Source: Tubiluchus corallicola
Taxonomy: Eukaryota; Priapulida; Priapulimorpha; Priapulimorphida; Tubiluchidae
DNA: 60,000 nucleotides
Assembly: GCA_030141605.1 (NCBI GenBank)
Contig: JAQGDQ010000020.1
Span: forward strand, 436,001 to 496,000
Reading direction: 5' to 3'
Part shown: piece after piece, positions 12,201 to 27,200 of the stretch
Layout of the letters: the number at the start of each line of letters is the position of its first letter
How positions within the stretch are numbered: the stretch's first letter is position 1
Program-made: the position numbers and the translations under genes
The notes under the pieces: generated by a model
The model's database searches: none
What the model saw: only the letters and a program-made list of their open reading frames with translations
What the model was told of the DNA's origin: nothing

Positions 12201-15200
12201 ATTTTAAAGATTAGATTGTTTTGATCTACAGTTTAAGATTGTTTTGTTTTAAGTAAGTCCGCTACTGAGCACTGGATCAGGCCGAACTGCACAAAAAAGC
12301 CGTACGGACTTCCCGAACTTGACATGCACACAGAAAAAGCACAGGCAAAAAGGATATTTTAGTCAATCATGGGTAAACAATTCTCACAGAGTTTGCTGTA
12401 TACGGAAAACATATTTTGTCTGATAAGCTGACATGTGACGAATTCACCGATTACGAATACGCTTCTATCGGTAGCTTCATCGGTATTATAATGAGATGCA
12501 AATTATATCGTTACTACCAGGTCAGTGTCAGAATTAATTATTCCTAATTACAAGGGTTGGTACTGGTACCGCAGGTAGTGAATACGTGGTATTAAGAACA
12601 ACACCTAGAAGGATTAGGAAATAGTGACACACACAAAACACAAAATAGGACAATTTTTACATAAACTACGTGGTTAAAACGACATGTATGCAGTATTTAC
12701 AAACGTGCGTAGAACGACCCTAACCTATCCAACACCGATATTGTGCTTTCTGGCAGACATAAATATCAAACAAGCAAGCAAGCAGACAAACAAACAAAAA
12801 ACGTTTAGGGGAATTTCTAGTCTACAAATTTTGAGAATTCAATTTCAATTTGAGACATTCGCTTGCAATGTGACATTAAAAATTAGTTCAATTTACAGCT
12901 AAAGAGAAGATAGTCTTCAGGATTGATATAGGCTTCAACTAGAAGCACAGAACGCATAACGGCATGAACTATCGGACACATATTTGTTACCATGTGCATA
13001 AAAAATACAATTTTGATACAAATATAAATCACACAACACATGTGATTCATAATGTTGCACTTATCTGATATCTGTTACATGTCGTGGCCCAATGCCGTTG
13101 TGTGTTAACTCACTCTTCTGTTTAAACTTTGTAGTGTGAAACAGTAGTGAAATTATTTGATCTGAAATTCGGTAGTTTCTCCAAGCCACCTGGTGCAATT
13201 CTGTAATATATAACGCAGTTGTTCTATGTCTGCATTAATACTTTAATAAGGAAGTTTAGTAACTGTTCTGCTAATGTTAAATCCCTTCTTTTCAAAATTT
13301 ACTGTTGTACCTTCTATTGTTGTTCACTCTGAGTTAATTTAGACAAATACACCCTTGTGTAAATTAAGTGAACCAATGCATAAAAATGAATGAAAATGCG
13401 TTGTTTTCTTATAATTCAAAACACTCATTTTAATCACTCTGATAATTTTCGGAATATAATTTCGTTTCGGCATGGAATTCACAAAAAAATCTGAGCGACA
13501 TGGTACCACAGCTGGATGATGACATCTATCAGCTTCTGCCTGGCGATACACTCTGTTCTCGCAGGCGCAGCTTGACAATCAACCACAAGTTTTCAACTGG
13601 GCTTAAATCCGAAGAGGTGCCGTGTCAGTAAACTTTAGCGGTCTCATTTTTCAAGAAATTTCTGGCGACGTTCCCCATGGAACATAGGGAACGACTTTCG
13701 CATAACAATAGGCAAAATTAGGCCAATTCATGTCAGAAATGCTGTTAAGGGGATTTCATAATCTGCAAGTCGCAGTTCATGGCTGGAAAATACCATGAGA
13801 GGTGGGAAAAATGCCGTAAAATCTGTCAGTCGTTCAATTAATTTGCACAAGCGTGTATATTCTAGAGAAACTTAGGGTGTCGTATATGGTATAAGGAAAT
13901 TTTTTAAATTTAAACACATATGATTGCAATGCATCTCAGGAGTGTGTAAATTTATTTCTTCTACACTTTATTCATATACGACGCAAGTGTTAGTGTGATC
14001 TGCTTACCAGAGTTGTGCAATCTGGCAGTGCTCTGGCGGCAAATATTGCAAATGACTCTGATGTACGGTATATTTCGACTCTTTTTTTGTTTGTGGACGT
14101 CCTTCTAATATTTTTTGTTGTTGTTTATTTTATCCTTCACTGGGTCTTCATACCGGTAAATAGTTGAATGCTAAATGAACAACTGTTTCCCTTTCTTAAG
14201 CATATCTCGAAATTCTTTAATAATTATAGTAGAAAACGTAAATAACATACCCCAGTATGTGATTAACTGGTAACTCTTTACCTTCTGAAGGACGCAAAAT
14301 GAGAACTTTGAATTATTACTGCAATTTAATTTTAGATGTGCGTGCAAGATAAAGATAGTTAAAGTGATCATATTAGCAGCATAATGATCTTCTGTCTAAA
14401 GACGAAATATGCGGTCCACATGAATATTTTTGAAATTAAGTAATTATGCATCATTACAAAGATAAAATACGCGCATTACTGAAAATTACACAAATATGAA
14501 ACATCGTAATTTCGCAGGAAGCAAGGGAAAAAATAACAGGCGGTGTAGTTGGCATGCGTGACAGAACTGGAAATAAACGTTTGAGTATGGATAATTTTTT
14601 CTGATTTTTCTGCTCAATTACACAAAATGCATTCCTGTACTGAAATAATATTTGGAAGTTTGCAACTCCCCTGTTCAGGTTTTATCATTTGAAACTCAAA
14701 CCTGCGGGCAATACAGTTTTATCCTACAGGTATGTGTTTTCAAACACAAACCTCAGGCAGAAGTTGTTGTCGACGCTGGTTTCCTATCTACTAAAAAAAC
14801 AACAATATGAAAGCGACGACAACAATAACAATGACGAGAAATTCGACCAAATAATGGCGATGACGATGGCAATGAGTGATGGATGGCGATGGTGAAAACA
14901 ACAACCACAACACGGATACCACCATCACCAGCTTACCATCATCAGCGGCAACATTAGTCATCCTCAACGAATAGTAGGTTTCAATTGTGAATGTGATTGT
15001 GAATAAGGCTCGTCATTATAAAGCTAATAGTGCAGCATCAGAAAAAATTCAAATCCTGAAGTAATGTAGTACAGGTAAAAACTGCTAATTTTAATATCTG
15101 CTGAACAATTTAGCGAAAATACCAGTCAACGCCACAAACACAATACAAATACGGACAAACAAGTCGAAACCACAAACTTGCAAGCTGTTTTAATTGCTTT

Positions 15201-18200
15201 TCACTTAATCAGTTTCATTTTTCTCACGTCTGATTCTCTTGCACAGATAATCGAAAAAAGTCAGTGTAAGCCTGGAACAACGGTTTGCCTGCCCATTTAA
15301 CTACAACAAACATATGCCTATACAGTTCTTCAAAAAAAATTAGAAAAAGGACCAAAAGAAGACTCATTATGCTACAATTGCTAGTTCACTCCACCGACAA
15401 TTTCTAGACAAAAATGGGAAAAGCTATAAATCATCACGTACTTTAAAAAGAGCAACAAAAGACTAGCAACATAGAAACAAAATTCTACGTACCTTTAAAA
15501 ACCAAATGAAGAAAACTATCTATACAGGGATAGGTGTGCCTGCTGATGTGACATCGCCAATGAAAAGCCCATTTAAACAAACAATACAAACAACGTGAAA
15601 ACCTTGTTCCATTTTCAAAATTATTTAACAGTACATTCAAAACTTGTGACTCTTGAGTATCGCCCTAAAAATCAACCAGAATGAAATGTGACAATGCCAT
15701 CACTTGAGGTTGTTTCTGTTTGTTGTTTACAAGTCTTTTTTACAACAACATTTCTTAACAACAAGTTCATTACTGTACACCATTTACAACTACTCGTGCC
15801 TCAAAGCTTTCAAAATATTACAAAGAACTTATAAAAGAATATTATAAAATTTTGTAGTACAACAAATTATGCATAATTTTAATTGCAAGATTACGAATTA
15901 TTGGTTCATTTACTAAATTTTGAATATAGCCATTTTCGTTATGGCAAAACTAAATAAATAAAGTTGGTGTCTAAATCGGACGACAATGTGTGTGCAAATA
16001 TGCGCATAAATTATCATCACGGTTATTGGCCCTGTATTCTTACGGGCGGGCAGGTATTCATTAGCCAATGTACACATAATGTAGTCAGTGACACAGTGCG
16101 AATAGCACGTGTAAGATGCTGTCACCTAGAAGTTTTTGAAATTATCAACATGAGTTTTGGTAACCGGTTTAAATGTAACCCACTACTTAATGGTTTGTTC
16201 GGTTGACATAGAAAGTTCTGGTCACGCTCTTCGCGAGTTTCTTCGTTCTCTTATAAGTCTATCTAAATATCAACCCGTCCATTCATTTTTCTTTCATACA
16301 TTTATTTATTTATTCTTTCTTTCATTTGTATATTTGGTCACTCTTTATTTGCTCGCTTTTTCATTCATGTAACATTCCCTTTTCCCTCTTTCTTTGTCTA
16401 CTTTTCGTCTTTCACCCCCCCCCCCCCCCCACCCCGGGAATCTAGACGCCCGGTGTACAAAATAATGTTTTCAAATTATGCGTGTAAACTTTCATATTTT
16501 CGTAGATAATCACGCAAAATTGACTCTTAAATGTTGATTTTATTTCTTTTAACCGCGTTTAAACTAGGTTACACGTGTGTTGTAATTTCACTCACATTTT
16601 TAACAAATAGACTCAGTGAATGTGCATCACTATCGCAATAGGTGCCATCTAGAAGTCAAAATGACTTTTCCATGTCACAAAATGGGACAGTAACAGCTTT
16701 GCCCTCAGGACTGCAACTGTCTAACCGACAATATAGGAAACCGTCAAAAAGCAAAAGACACACTGCAATTAGTTTAACGTTCTTCAAAAGTAGTCATTCG
16801 AAAAAACATTTTAACCAGTGAATCTTTACCGCCTTTCACTACATAGTACGAAAGCGGTGGCAAAAAACAGTAGAACCACAATTAGGTCAGGAATTGTGTC
16901 TTGTAAGGCTTGAACAAAAAACTGTTGCAAAGCTAAAGAATTAATGAAACAAATGCTTGGCGTATTTTTTGTTTAATTAATCACCAGTCTAACCCAAGCA
17001 ATGATTATTAAGTGATAAGCCCTTTCACAAAAATCCAACACAGACGACTGACTAATTTGTAGTACTCTTTCAAAGTTCTGGCAGCAGAGAGTGAAACTAA
17101 TGGAATATGTAACTGCATTAATTTTAAGCGATGCTCTATTGCAGCTAAGATAATTAACTATCAACTTTAATGAAAACTGAAATAAGGATAAATGAAGACC
17201 AAAACCTGTATTTTTCTAAATTCTATGATAATAAATAAGAGCTTTGGTTTTATGTCAAGTTATATATTTCTTGAGATTAGATTGATTTGTTTCTTAAGAA
17301 TCATGTCCACATATGGAGGTAACATTACTACAAATTGTTTACGATTATACAACCAGATGCTATAACAGGCCATAGATGAAAAGTGCAAGCATAAATATAG
17401 GTCCAGAAAAATTTAATTATCATTGCCCATCGACATACATTTTTTATTTTTTCTGTAATACGGTGTACAGGACCTATGCGCAAACGCTGCTGTTGTCACA
17501 GGATTTCTACCACTGCTTCTGATACTAACGTGGCACTTGAAATTCTGTAGTAGTGGTGCTAAAAGTAATAGTAGGAGTAGGTTTCGTGATATAAATAAGA
17601 GTAATCGGAAAGTGGTCGAATGCACGAATATAGATAACGCATGATTGTTAATACGAGATAACGACGAAATGGGTAAATTTGATATTTTTCTATATGTGAC
17701 ACGTTTACATGACTCTGCTGTTGCCTTTCGTTGTCGTTTTTGTTGCTTTTGCTGCTATGATGATTTGTTCTAATTATCGTTCTTGCTGCCTCTGGTAATT
17801 ACTGTTGTAGTCAGTGTAGTTGCCAACGTTTTCAAAAGCAGCAAGCGAGAGACGTCTTGCAATATCTTCAATAAGCCGTTCAAAACAGTAACATACACAA
17901 CATTTTTCTAAATCAAAATATTTTACTACCCGCGGAGGTGACAGTAAGAATGGGAATTTCTACATCTCCACGTCTGCCCTTGGACATAGCTAGCGAGCAA
18001 ACAGCAAACGAGCACAAATTTACCCCCACGAGCGTGCACAAGTGAATTGCTTAGCAGGACAGATCGAGAAACGGACATTTAACATAGGTAAAACCACCTT
18101 CCTGCATCATTGCACATGGAGAAGAAAATTACATTTAATTTGAGTGGTCTAATTTCTTTTCAAGGAATATGGGCACTTGAGATGCCTGCTCAACTGAAGT

Positions 18201-21200
18201 ATGTACATGTACAGGAATGAAAGTTTATTTGCACCAACGATCAGAGCTGCAGGCTTTATAATAAGAATCCGAGAAGTGGCCTGAGCACTATTCCCTTTCA
18301 CATCACTGACTGTGATCTTTTCTTTTTACAAATGTGAAGGCTGTGTTACAGTCACAAATGGAAAAAACAGGGGCCTCACTAGTCACCAACATTCAGTTTT
18401 ACTGAATCTTCTTTAGTATACTTGTCCCAACTAAAAAAAACTAAAAAGCATCAAATATTGGTATTTTTCTCAAGTGGATAAACTCCACGCAGCTTTGTAG
18501 CAGCTACGCCAAAATATGCCATTCTTGGCCTTTTGAGTTCTGACTCTTGAGATAACTGCGGACATCCGTATGTAAATTATACATTAATGTAAATGGCCTT
18601 TAAATAAATATTAAAACGAATGCCCTAATAAAGCCGTCTACTGCACCTAAAATAAATAGCTATAGTGACGCCATGGAAGCTAACTAGTAATTTACTAGGT
18701 GTGACATTTGTGTCTTTAATCTGAGTTTTAATCTTGTACTTCAGGCCATTTACCTTGTTTACACCATGCAGAAAGCAATTATTGCTAAAAATTTATATAA
18801 AAACACAGTCTGAAATTGTAACTTTATGCTGCTCTCAAAATCTAATGTGAAATATTGTCAATGATTTCATCGAAACGTTTCTCTTATTTTTGCGACTTTT
18901 CTATAATTATAAACTTACTGATTGGTTGAAATTGGACAAAGCAATTGCGAAAACGGTGAAAGTACTTATAACAATGAGAACACATGATGAAAAATATTCA
19001 GCTAAGAAGCACAAAGTAAAGCGCTGATGATAACACAACGCAGACATGGTAAAGAAAGTACTGTAGACACGGCAGTGTTTTGTTAAAGAAGTCGGGCATT
19101 AAACTGTAAATTTGCATACATAACAAGCTTTTTGTCGCACGACAAAACTGTACAGGGAAGTGAAAGAATACGGAGAGAATGATGAGAGCTTCACTCTGCA
19201 TGAATTTTACAGCGTCGCTACAGGTAATGTGGGAGTGCAATAATAGTTACTGTTGTCTGATATCAACAAAAATGTTTTGTACGTGCTTTGAAGAAAAAAC
19301 TGGTGAACACTTCATTCAATATTTTCAAAAGCATATTTACACGTATCGAACTGGATCGTATTCGTATAATACCCAAAGTATTCCAATAAAATAGGTTGTA
19401 GTAAGTACGATAGATAAGTAGATAAGTGGCAGCGGCAGCAATAGTCGTCGCCGTCATCGTAGTACAGTATTAGTGGTATAGTAGAATTTTTAATTTGTCT
19501 CACATAATATCATTGCTAATACCATAAATTATTCTAGCTTGAATAGCTTCTAAATTGTTGTCTTAAACTGAATACTTTTTTACTTTGTGATTTGTATGAA
19601 TATCCTGATATCATACTATCTATGCAGCCTTATATATAGTATGATAAGTTTATTACCTTACCTTAGTATTGTAGTGACATTCAACGAAAGTGAAGCATCT
19701 TGAAATCAAATAAACTAGCAACTACAGCGAGGCTAAAGATGGTCCAATTACTGTTACGTTGATTAGAAGCAGCCTACATTTACCAGACAGTTTAACGGCC
19801 GAAGATTTCTATCAGTAACACGCAGAGAGGACACAATAACCGTACCTTGATAAATTCTTAAACTTTTCAAAATCTATTATGTTGTTGTTATTCAAGATAA
19901 CCATGGGATTAACCAAGATATCAGGGTATCCTCGTACCGGAGATAGCAAATCTTGATATACTATTTTCTCGTGTATCGAACAAAGCATTTAATCCGGGAC
20001 TTTCTACCTCTAATATTTGCGTTCATGTAATTCCGGCTGCCCAATAACCGCGGGAAGCTGTCTTAACGTACTTTCGCTCAAACATTTTCGAGAAAAAACG
20101 TGTCCATTTGCCCCCACGATATAGTATGCGTAGTCTACTTCCGCAAATACAGTACGAAGACATGTTTATTACAGTTTATGGCGCAGGCACAGAGTTTCAG
20201 AACACTTTTCCAATGTTCTTGAGTGTCTACAGCAACAATAGTAATTGCACTTTCATTAAAGAGAAAAAATTTAATTTATGATTCCAGCACGCAAGAGACT
20301 TTTAAAATACATAATCACCAGCGGTTGAACTTCTGTCCTATATAATACTCAGGATTATTCCAAATAACACATCATATTACTCTATATAAGAATATATTTA
20401 TCCCTAGGCTTTAGACTATTCTCTAGAAATTAGTGAGTTAGTGAACACCAAATAGCAAGAAGATTATAATTGTAATCTAATTTATGGCAAATAAAGACAT
20501 ATATGTATATATTATATAGCTGCAAATTTTAAGTAGTATGGTAACTGAAACTGACTATAACTTACACTCATCAGTGTCATGTATTAAATGAGGAAAAATT
20601 GGTTTTGCGGAATAGTCGACGGCTATGAATAAAGGCTGAATAAAAGCCCTGGTCCATCTTGCTTATGATCACAATTTACGATAGCAACATCTCAGAAGTA
20701 TAATACTTTCAATATAAATGTTGATACCTCACCAATTTCAATGCAATTTACAAAGAGACTTTTGCGATTTTCAGTGTATAAGTGCCCTCATATCACACTA
20801 GACCTACCCTTTAATAACACTATTACAACAGTAATTATTTTTACAGCTATACATGTTCTAAATCTTATTATTCAGTACTCATCATTCCTTTCTTTACTGA
20901 CAATGTCATGGCCGCCAACACCAATAGATACAGAACACAAGATATAGATATTCTGAACCAATCCTTGCAATTACAATGCGTAATTATGTTATAGATTGGT
21001 TAAGTTGTTGAATGCCATAACTTCAGAGTATTCATTGATCGTGATACTAAAAACAATAATATGCTTATATATGGAATCACGTGCGAGTGTAGTAATATTG
21101 TAACTTAGCAATATTTATCATGTCCTAGGTATCTGAATTTGAGGAATATAGAACGACATAAACACACACAACGTATCGAAATGAAAAATGAATTACTTAG

Positions 21201-24200
21201 TGAAGGGCATAGAATTGTGAATGGGCATTTACTTTTCTAGTGAGGGTACGCTATACTGCCCCTTATATGCACAAGAAATGCCAGGCAGCTGCATTGAGTG
21301 CCATTTCCTATGCAGAAACAATCAGTACTTTCCATCTTAAGAGCTGTTTCTACAGGTGACGGTAATTGTACTTATCGGATTTTGCCGGTGTATATGCACC
21401 GTCCATCAACCGGATATGCTAGAATCGGGTCACCTTTTAGACCGGAAATAGCGTCGCTTGAGTAAAAACACACAATATAACGTGTGTAATTAATGAACCG
21501 CTAATTATAAATGAGACTGTGGAAGGTACAAAAACAGACCCAATTCCGCCATTGCTGTGCGTTGAATTTTAAACCATCGATGCGTCCTAGTTATACAATG
21601 CATTGACAAATCAACTAAGCAACAAAATTGATTTACAAATGAGATTTGTATAACAAACTGATTCACCTAGAGACGATGATACAAGATGGCGGTTCTACAT
21701 GACAATTAAGTTGTCAAAGACAATACTACAGAGGGTAATCACCTTACAGTATGACCATATACACATGGTCACGACCTGTACCATCTAACTCTTAAGACAG
21801 CAATTACTAATTACTAAACCTGCACTATGCTGCTTTTTCAGAGGTCGTCCATGACAAGAAAAGCATAGTGTTTTGGCATTTAAACAAATGGATAGAGAAG
21901 TCTTAACACGATTTCCATAATGAATTTTAATCCACGACACTGAAAATCACAATGACGCCCCTCCACACAAAATCCGATTTTGAAAAAGAATGCGTGACTG
22001 CCAAAACCGAAATTTACTTATCGGCAAGCGAAGCAAAACAAGAGCATGTATTCTGGGTCAAGTTTACTAGCGTAAATGGATAAGAATTAAAATATTGAAT
22101 ATCCAGGTGAATAAAAAATCAAAGAATATTAGAAACTTACAGTTAAGTTTCAAAGCTTTAGTGTCTAACTTCTTAACCGAAATTCTACGAAAATAAATAA
22201 GTAAGCAATTTTTACTTCAATTTAATAAGTAACAAGATGGAGCAAATTATGTGCAAAAAGCTCGTGGCTTTGCACGATATCACATGTATTTACAGGTCGG
22301 TAATATGTAACACGAACATCTTGTTCCTCTAGTTAAGTATACAAGTAGATATTTGCGAAGTTCACCTTCACCTGATTGTACTATTAATATAATATACAGA
22401 GTCTGTTTTTAATTACATGTTGTAGAATATTTTGAATACGTGCCACATTAGTGATGAATTTTATTAGTGTTACCATGCAGATATTAAAGTGCCATGTTAA
22501 GCTAACAAAATTACAGTACTTAATACAACTTACTGAAGTAAAAATCTGTTGGTCATTGAATAAAAGAAAGACCAGCAAGTTACTGTAATAAGGACTGAAG
22601 GAAGTGAAACGTAAAATACAGATTACCCAGATTAGAGGTGGACCAAATTGCTTTTCAGAAAAAGAGAACAATCACCCGTGAAAGCATAATGATGATCCAA
22701 CGTGACATCATCAACATGAACATCTTAAGGGACCAGCTCTGCATGATTCCTAACTTCTAGTCACTTTCGTGTTCTTTAGAAATTACAAGATTCACAACTA
22801 GATAACATTTTCGTGTGTCTATAGAGTTTTCTGTGCAGATGCAGAAATGAATTTTTTGTACCAGCAAAGTGGTCTTTACTTTTTACAGCCTTGAACTGTG
22901 TTTTAGCTCTTTTTTTAAATTTAAAAGCATTTTTTGGTAATTTCCTACATCAGACTCAGCTACAGGTAGTTGAGACCACGTTGAAAGAATATGAGAATTT
23001 TTTTGTAAACATGTATTTCACAGAAACTTAATAGAACAAACAAAACAACTGGAGTCTAAGCCAGTGAAAGAATTTAATAAGTGAAAGAAAAGAAAATTAA
23101 GACACTTTCAGCTAAACAATAACATACCTTTCGTTTTTTGCAAATTTAGATTTTAAATATTTTGGTATGCTCTACGGTACATTATGATTATGCAGTTTAC
23201 TAGACACAGAAGTATTCAAGGTTGTGTCTCAAAAAATAGTACTGAAGTAAGTTTACTTTAGTGCCAAAACTTCATTATGTATGCAGTACCCAACTACAGG
23301 TGTGTCAGTTGTACTTAGAAATTTACTTATATCTTGAAAGAAAAAGTATTTGTTTGAGTACCTCGTCGTTGTGCTTTATTGTTTAGCTGTTTTATGAGAA
23401 CGTGAAGCGTCTGTTTAGAAATGTACTATTATTTCAACATCTTATGTTCCACGAGTAAAATACTATGAATACATCGGTAGTACCAAGCATGGTGAACTAA
23501 CTAATTAAGAGATTATCAAATTTACCAAATAGCAAAAGCCTGCTGATGGGTTACGATTAATAAAACCTTCTAAACCACTTCTAAACAGGTTTCTCTCCTA
23601 CACGATATGAGTTTTTTACTACCTGTTAATCGCGTTTACACCTTCTCTTTGACAAGAAATGTTCAAGGATGCCATAAAATGATATAAATGTAACAATAAA
23701 GCGCTTGTGCTGTTTAAAATACAAGTTCTCGCCAAACTAACTAGTCTCACGCTGCCACTAGAGAGCCTCAGGTTCACTCTAATAAGCTTCAATAGGATGA
23801 TTACGTCCCAGTTAGCGACCAATAGGTCAAGTTCTCACACAATTTACTGTCAATTTTCCAGAAAATATATAGATTCCTGTCAGCCTTCAGGTTACACGAC
23901 ATTCAGCGACACGACTGTGAACAATTTGCAACTGAGAATTACATGTTCAGATCAAAGAAATACCAGGTAAGAAAACAAACGTGTCATGTAAAAGCAAAAA
24001 ATGTCCTAACTGACATAAATAGTTCTTATTATACCATTCTTACACTTTTTACACTTTTGCAGATCAAATTAGATAGCATATAGTTCCTCTAGAAAGACAG
24101 CATCTAAAGGTGATTTGTAATTGGGAAAAGCTTGTATGCGAAGCTTTGGACGGATGTATCGAGGCACAATAGAACAACTAAACGGCGCTTAAAAATTACA

Positions 24201-27200
24201 ACGAAAGTCAACCTGTAATCAATGTTAAGTAAAAAGAATAATTACATTGACCACCTCAGGTCACATGCTTGGAAAAACGTTCACTATAATTTACAAAAGG
24301 TGTAATTTAGCTAGAAGGAGATCAGCCAACATTTATTTCCCCTTAAACGTAACAACATGCTTCCTTTGCAAAAAAATTCGTAAATGCTATTTGAAGTGCT
24401 TATTGTACATGTACTGGGGTTTATGCTTTGCTCAATAGTCAATTGTAGCCCCCTAATCAATCATATCTTTATGCTTTAACAATTTCAATAAATAGGTTTT
24501 CTGATATCACACTCAAGTGCTTACATTCTATCTGTCTAAGAAGAAGTTCCCAGAGAACTAAAAATTACAAGTCAGATTTAATAAAGCTAAGCATTATTTT
24601 GATTAAAAGAATATCATAAAGTTATACCACAGTTTATTCTTACGGTGTGCTAATATTAATGACAAACTGACAGATAACAGTAATTATATAAATATAATTT
24701 ATCATTCTGATGCTATCCATTTGGGCTAACAACTGCCAAATCCGACACATACAGCAAATTCTCTATACTTTCTGTAAAATATGGTGATTGCACACGAAAA
24801 TTGGTAGTTCTCCCATCCTTGACACAAGTTGTTTTGTCGCAGTGCGTGCAGGAATTAGACTCCGGTAATTGTGGGTTTTAGCACCAGTTCTGCTAGATTT
24901 TTCATGTTTTAACATGCTAAGTACTATACAGTTATATATGTATGTACACTAAACACAAGTACAACAAGGAATAAATAAAAGGTGTCCTAAGCAAAAACAA
25001 CAGAATACATCACTGCTTTTAATAAGCAAACCCAGACTTAATTTGCAAAATGACCTTTTTCCCAGAAATGATACGAGTTTGTTGGAAGGGAATTACATAT
25101 TAAATGAAATAGCAAACATACTTACTTTGTAAGCTCGGCTATTATTGGTGGAAGTTCTTCAATTTTATTACTGGATACATTCAGCTCTTGCAGTGTAGTT
25201 ATGTGGCATATGGCACTGGGGAATATGAAGATGTCGTTATCTGATAGATTCAGAGTATGGAGATTCTGAAAGCTGGGCAAATCATCCACCCATCCTGTAA
25301 TAGTCATAAACTGTTAAATGTTGAGGGAAAGGTCGGCTGACCTCTGTAGTATTCAAAAATCTTTATAGCATTTAACTTACGCCTGAAGTCAACACACATA
25401 TTCATTGCAGAACAAATTTAATCTTTTTGCATAGCAAGATGATACAAAGATGACATATAATTACTATAACCAATCTTAACCTTCATATGGTAACTAGAAA
25501 GATTACATACAATGAATTATATTTAAGTACAGGGTGTCTGGAAATGAAAGCTTTGGCTGTACTTAAAAGTAATCATTAGCAGATATGAACATACACATTT
25601 CAATCAGTAAAATATTTCTTATTTAAAGTTTTTTTTAATTTTTTCGAAACTTGTTATCAGAAAAAATCACCAACATTCTTGAAAAAAAGATAAAGACATC
25701 ACTCCCACTGAGAAACCAATGCAAATTGTACCCTGTCCATTTACGGCCCTGCAAGCTGCAAATAACAAAGTACTACCTAGCAAGACAAAATTAATGTTTC
25801 TTACTCAGATATAAAATGTTCTTTCTCATGGTTTTATCAGTATTTATCCATTCTTATTGGTTTCTCCTGGGGAGTGGTGGTGGGACAATCATTTCCCGAC
25901 ACTCCTTATACTGTTTTAGTTATAGTTTCAGTGTTCAGTTGCTGTGCACAATATCAATGGTATAAACATAGAAAATATTCTCCCAGTTGTATATGTGCAA
26001 TTATACGCCTCTACATGATCCCAAAACAGCAAAGTTTTCTTTAAAAAGCACATTTACTACGTAATTCTTAAGAAAAAGACATTCACAGATGAATAAGGAA
26101 ACAAAACAGTTTTTGTCCATTTTTAACAAGGTTACTAAATCAGTTTGTTTACATGCACCACATACCTATAAGCCACAATGAAGCACAATCGGAGGTGGCA
26201 AGGTTAACTGGGCGGTGGCTAATGCTTTAATGATCTTTATAACGTCAGTATAAGGGAAAACACTTCAAATAAATATGGGTGTTCTGATCTATGATTTATG
26301 TCAGAAGCAAGTGGGCAGAACTGACTCTCAAGAAAATTTATGGTGTTTATTGTAAAGGTTTGAAACAGGTCTAAATTTATTAGGTAATGCATGAAGTCGA
26401 AAACTCAATGTCACGGTACAATAGGAACACTATAAAGGACTTGTAGAAACAGCAGGCATGCAATTAAGAAAACTACTTTAAATAATTTATGAAATTAATT
26501 TAAACTCGTATTTAAAACAAATTTGTGTTTCTTTGTGGAACACTTGTGGAAATTGTTACAATGGCTTTAGTTACTTGAATATGAAAACGAGTTTGTTGAA
26601 GTAATGAAAAAAGTGAAGTATATGCAAACAATACATTGTACATTTCCACATAGTAATTGAAGTTGATCCAAATAATTAAAATGTAGATGTTTGCTACTTA
26701 TGTCCTACCTTCAATAATTTTAAAATATAAATATATCATTATCAAGTTTAAACGAATATAGAACTGCATACATAACGGTTTGTTATAAAAGTATATAAGT
26801 TCTGTTATTTTGCATAATGCATTAGTCAATAAATATGCCAGACTAACAACTATAAAACAGTCACATATTCATGAAGGCCTGAGGCGCAACTTGTGGGTAA
26901 CGAATTCACACTCTGAACACACGGAAAAACTAAAGATCAACTGAGCTGCAAGTGGAGGTGAAATTAATGCTTTGCACAATGTCATTATTATTTTAGGATA
27001 CATTAAGGCTAAGTAGTGTCTGTTATATTCACACATACAATACTGCATGTAAATTTTGATCATCTATCTTACAGTCGTTAAATTGTATTTTAGTACTTTT
27101 ATTAAACCCCGCATATTCTTTCAGCACATCAGCATATTGTGAGATCAAGCTAAGACCTGTTGTGAAATGAACTAAATCTAATTTCATTAATTACAATTTT

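Larger units (their letters stand above)
1226..25125 (-). other. PHLPP intron 5, about 23.9 kb
   Basis: This giant intron separates two halves of one LRR. It contains three Tc1/mariner-like transposase relics (about 3.7, 5.9 and 13.6 kb), an unassigned cysteine-rich ORF (3285-3590), a 16-base C run, hairpins at 9.3 and 19.6 kb, and two open stretches flanked by splice-like signals (11.9 and 23.7 kb). The rest is AT-rich sequence with only short chance ORFs. No homolog of a PHLPP exon is missing here, because the flanking LRR residues align contiguously with the family. Confidence 0.85.

Noticed and set aside
22384-22671. Minus-strand open stretch of 95 codons in the giant intron
   Set aside because: Hydrophobic, AT-driven residue composition (I, F, N, L), no motif and no splice context.
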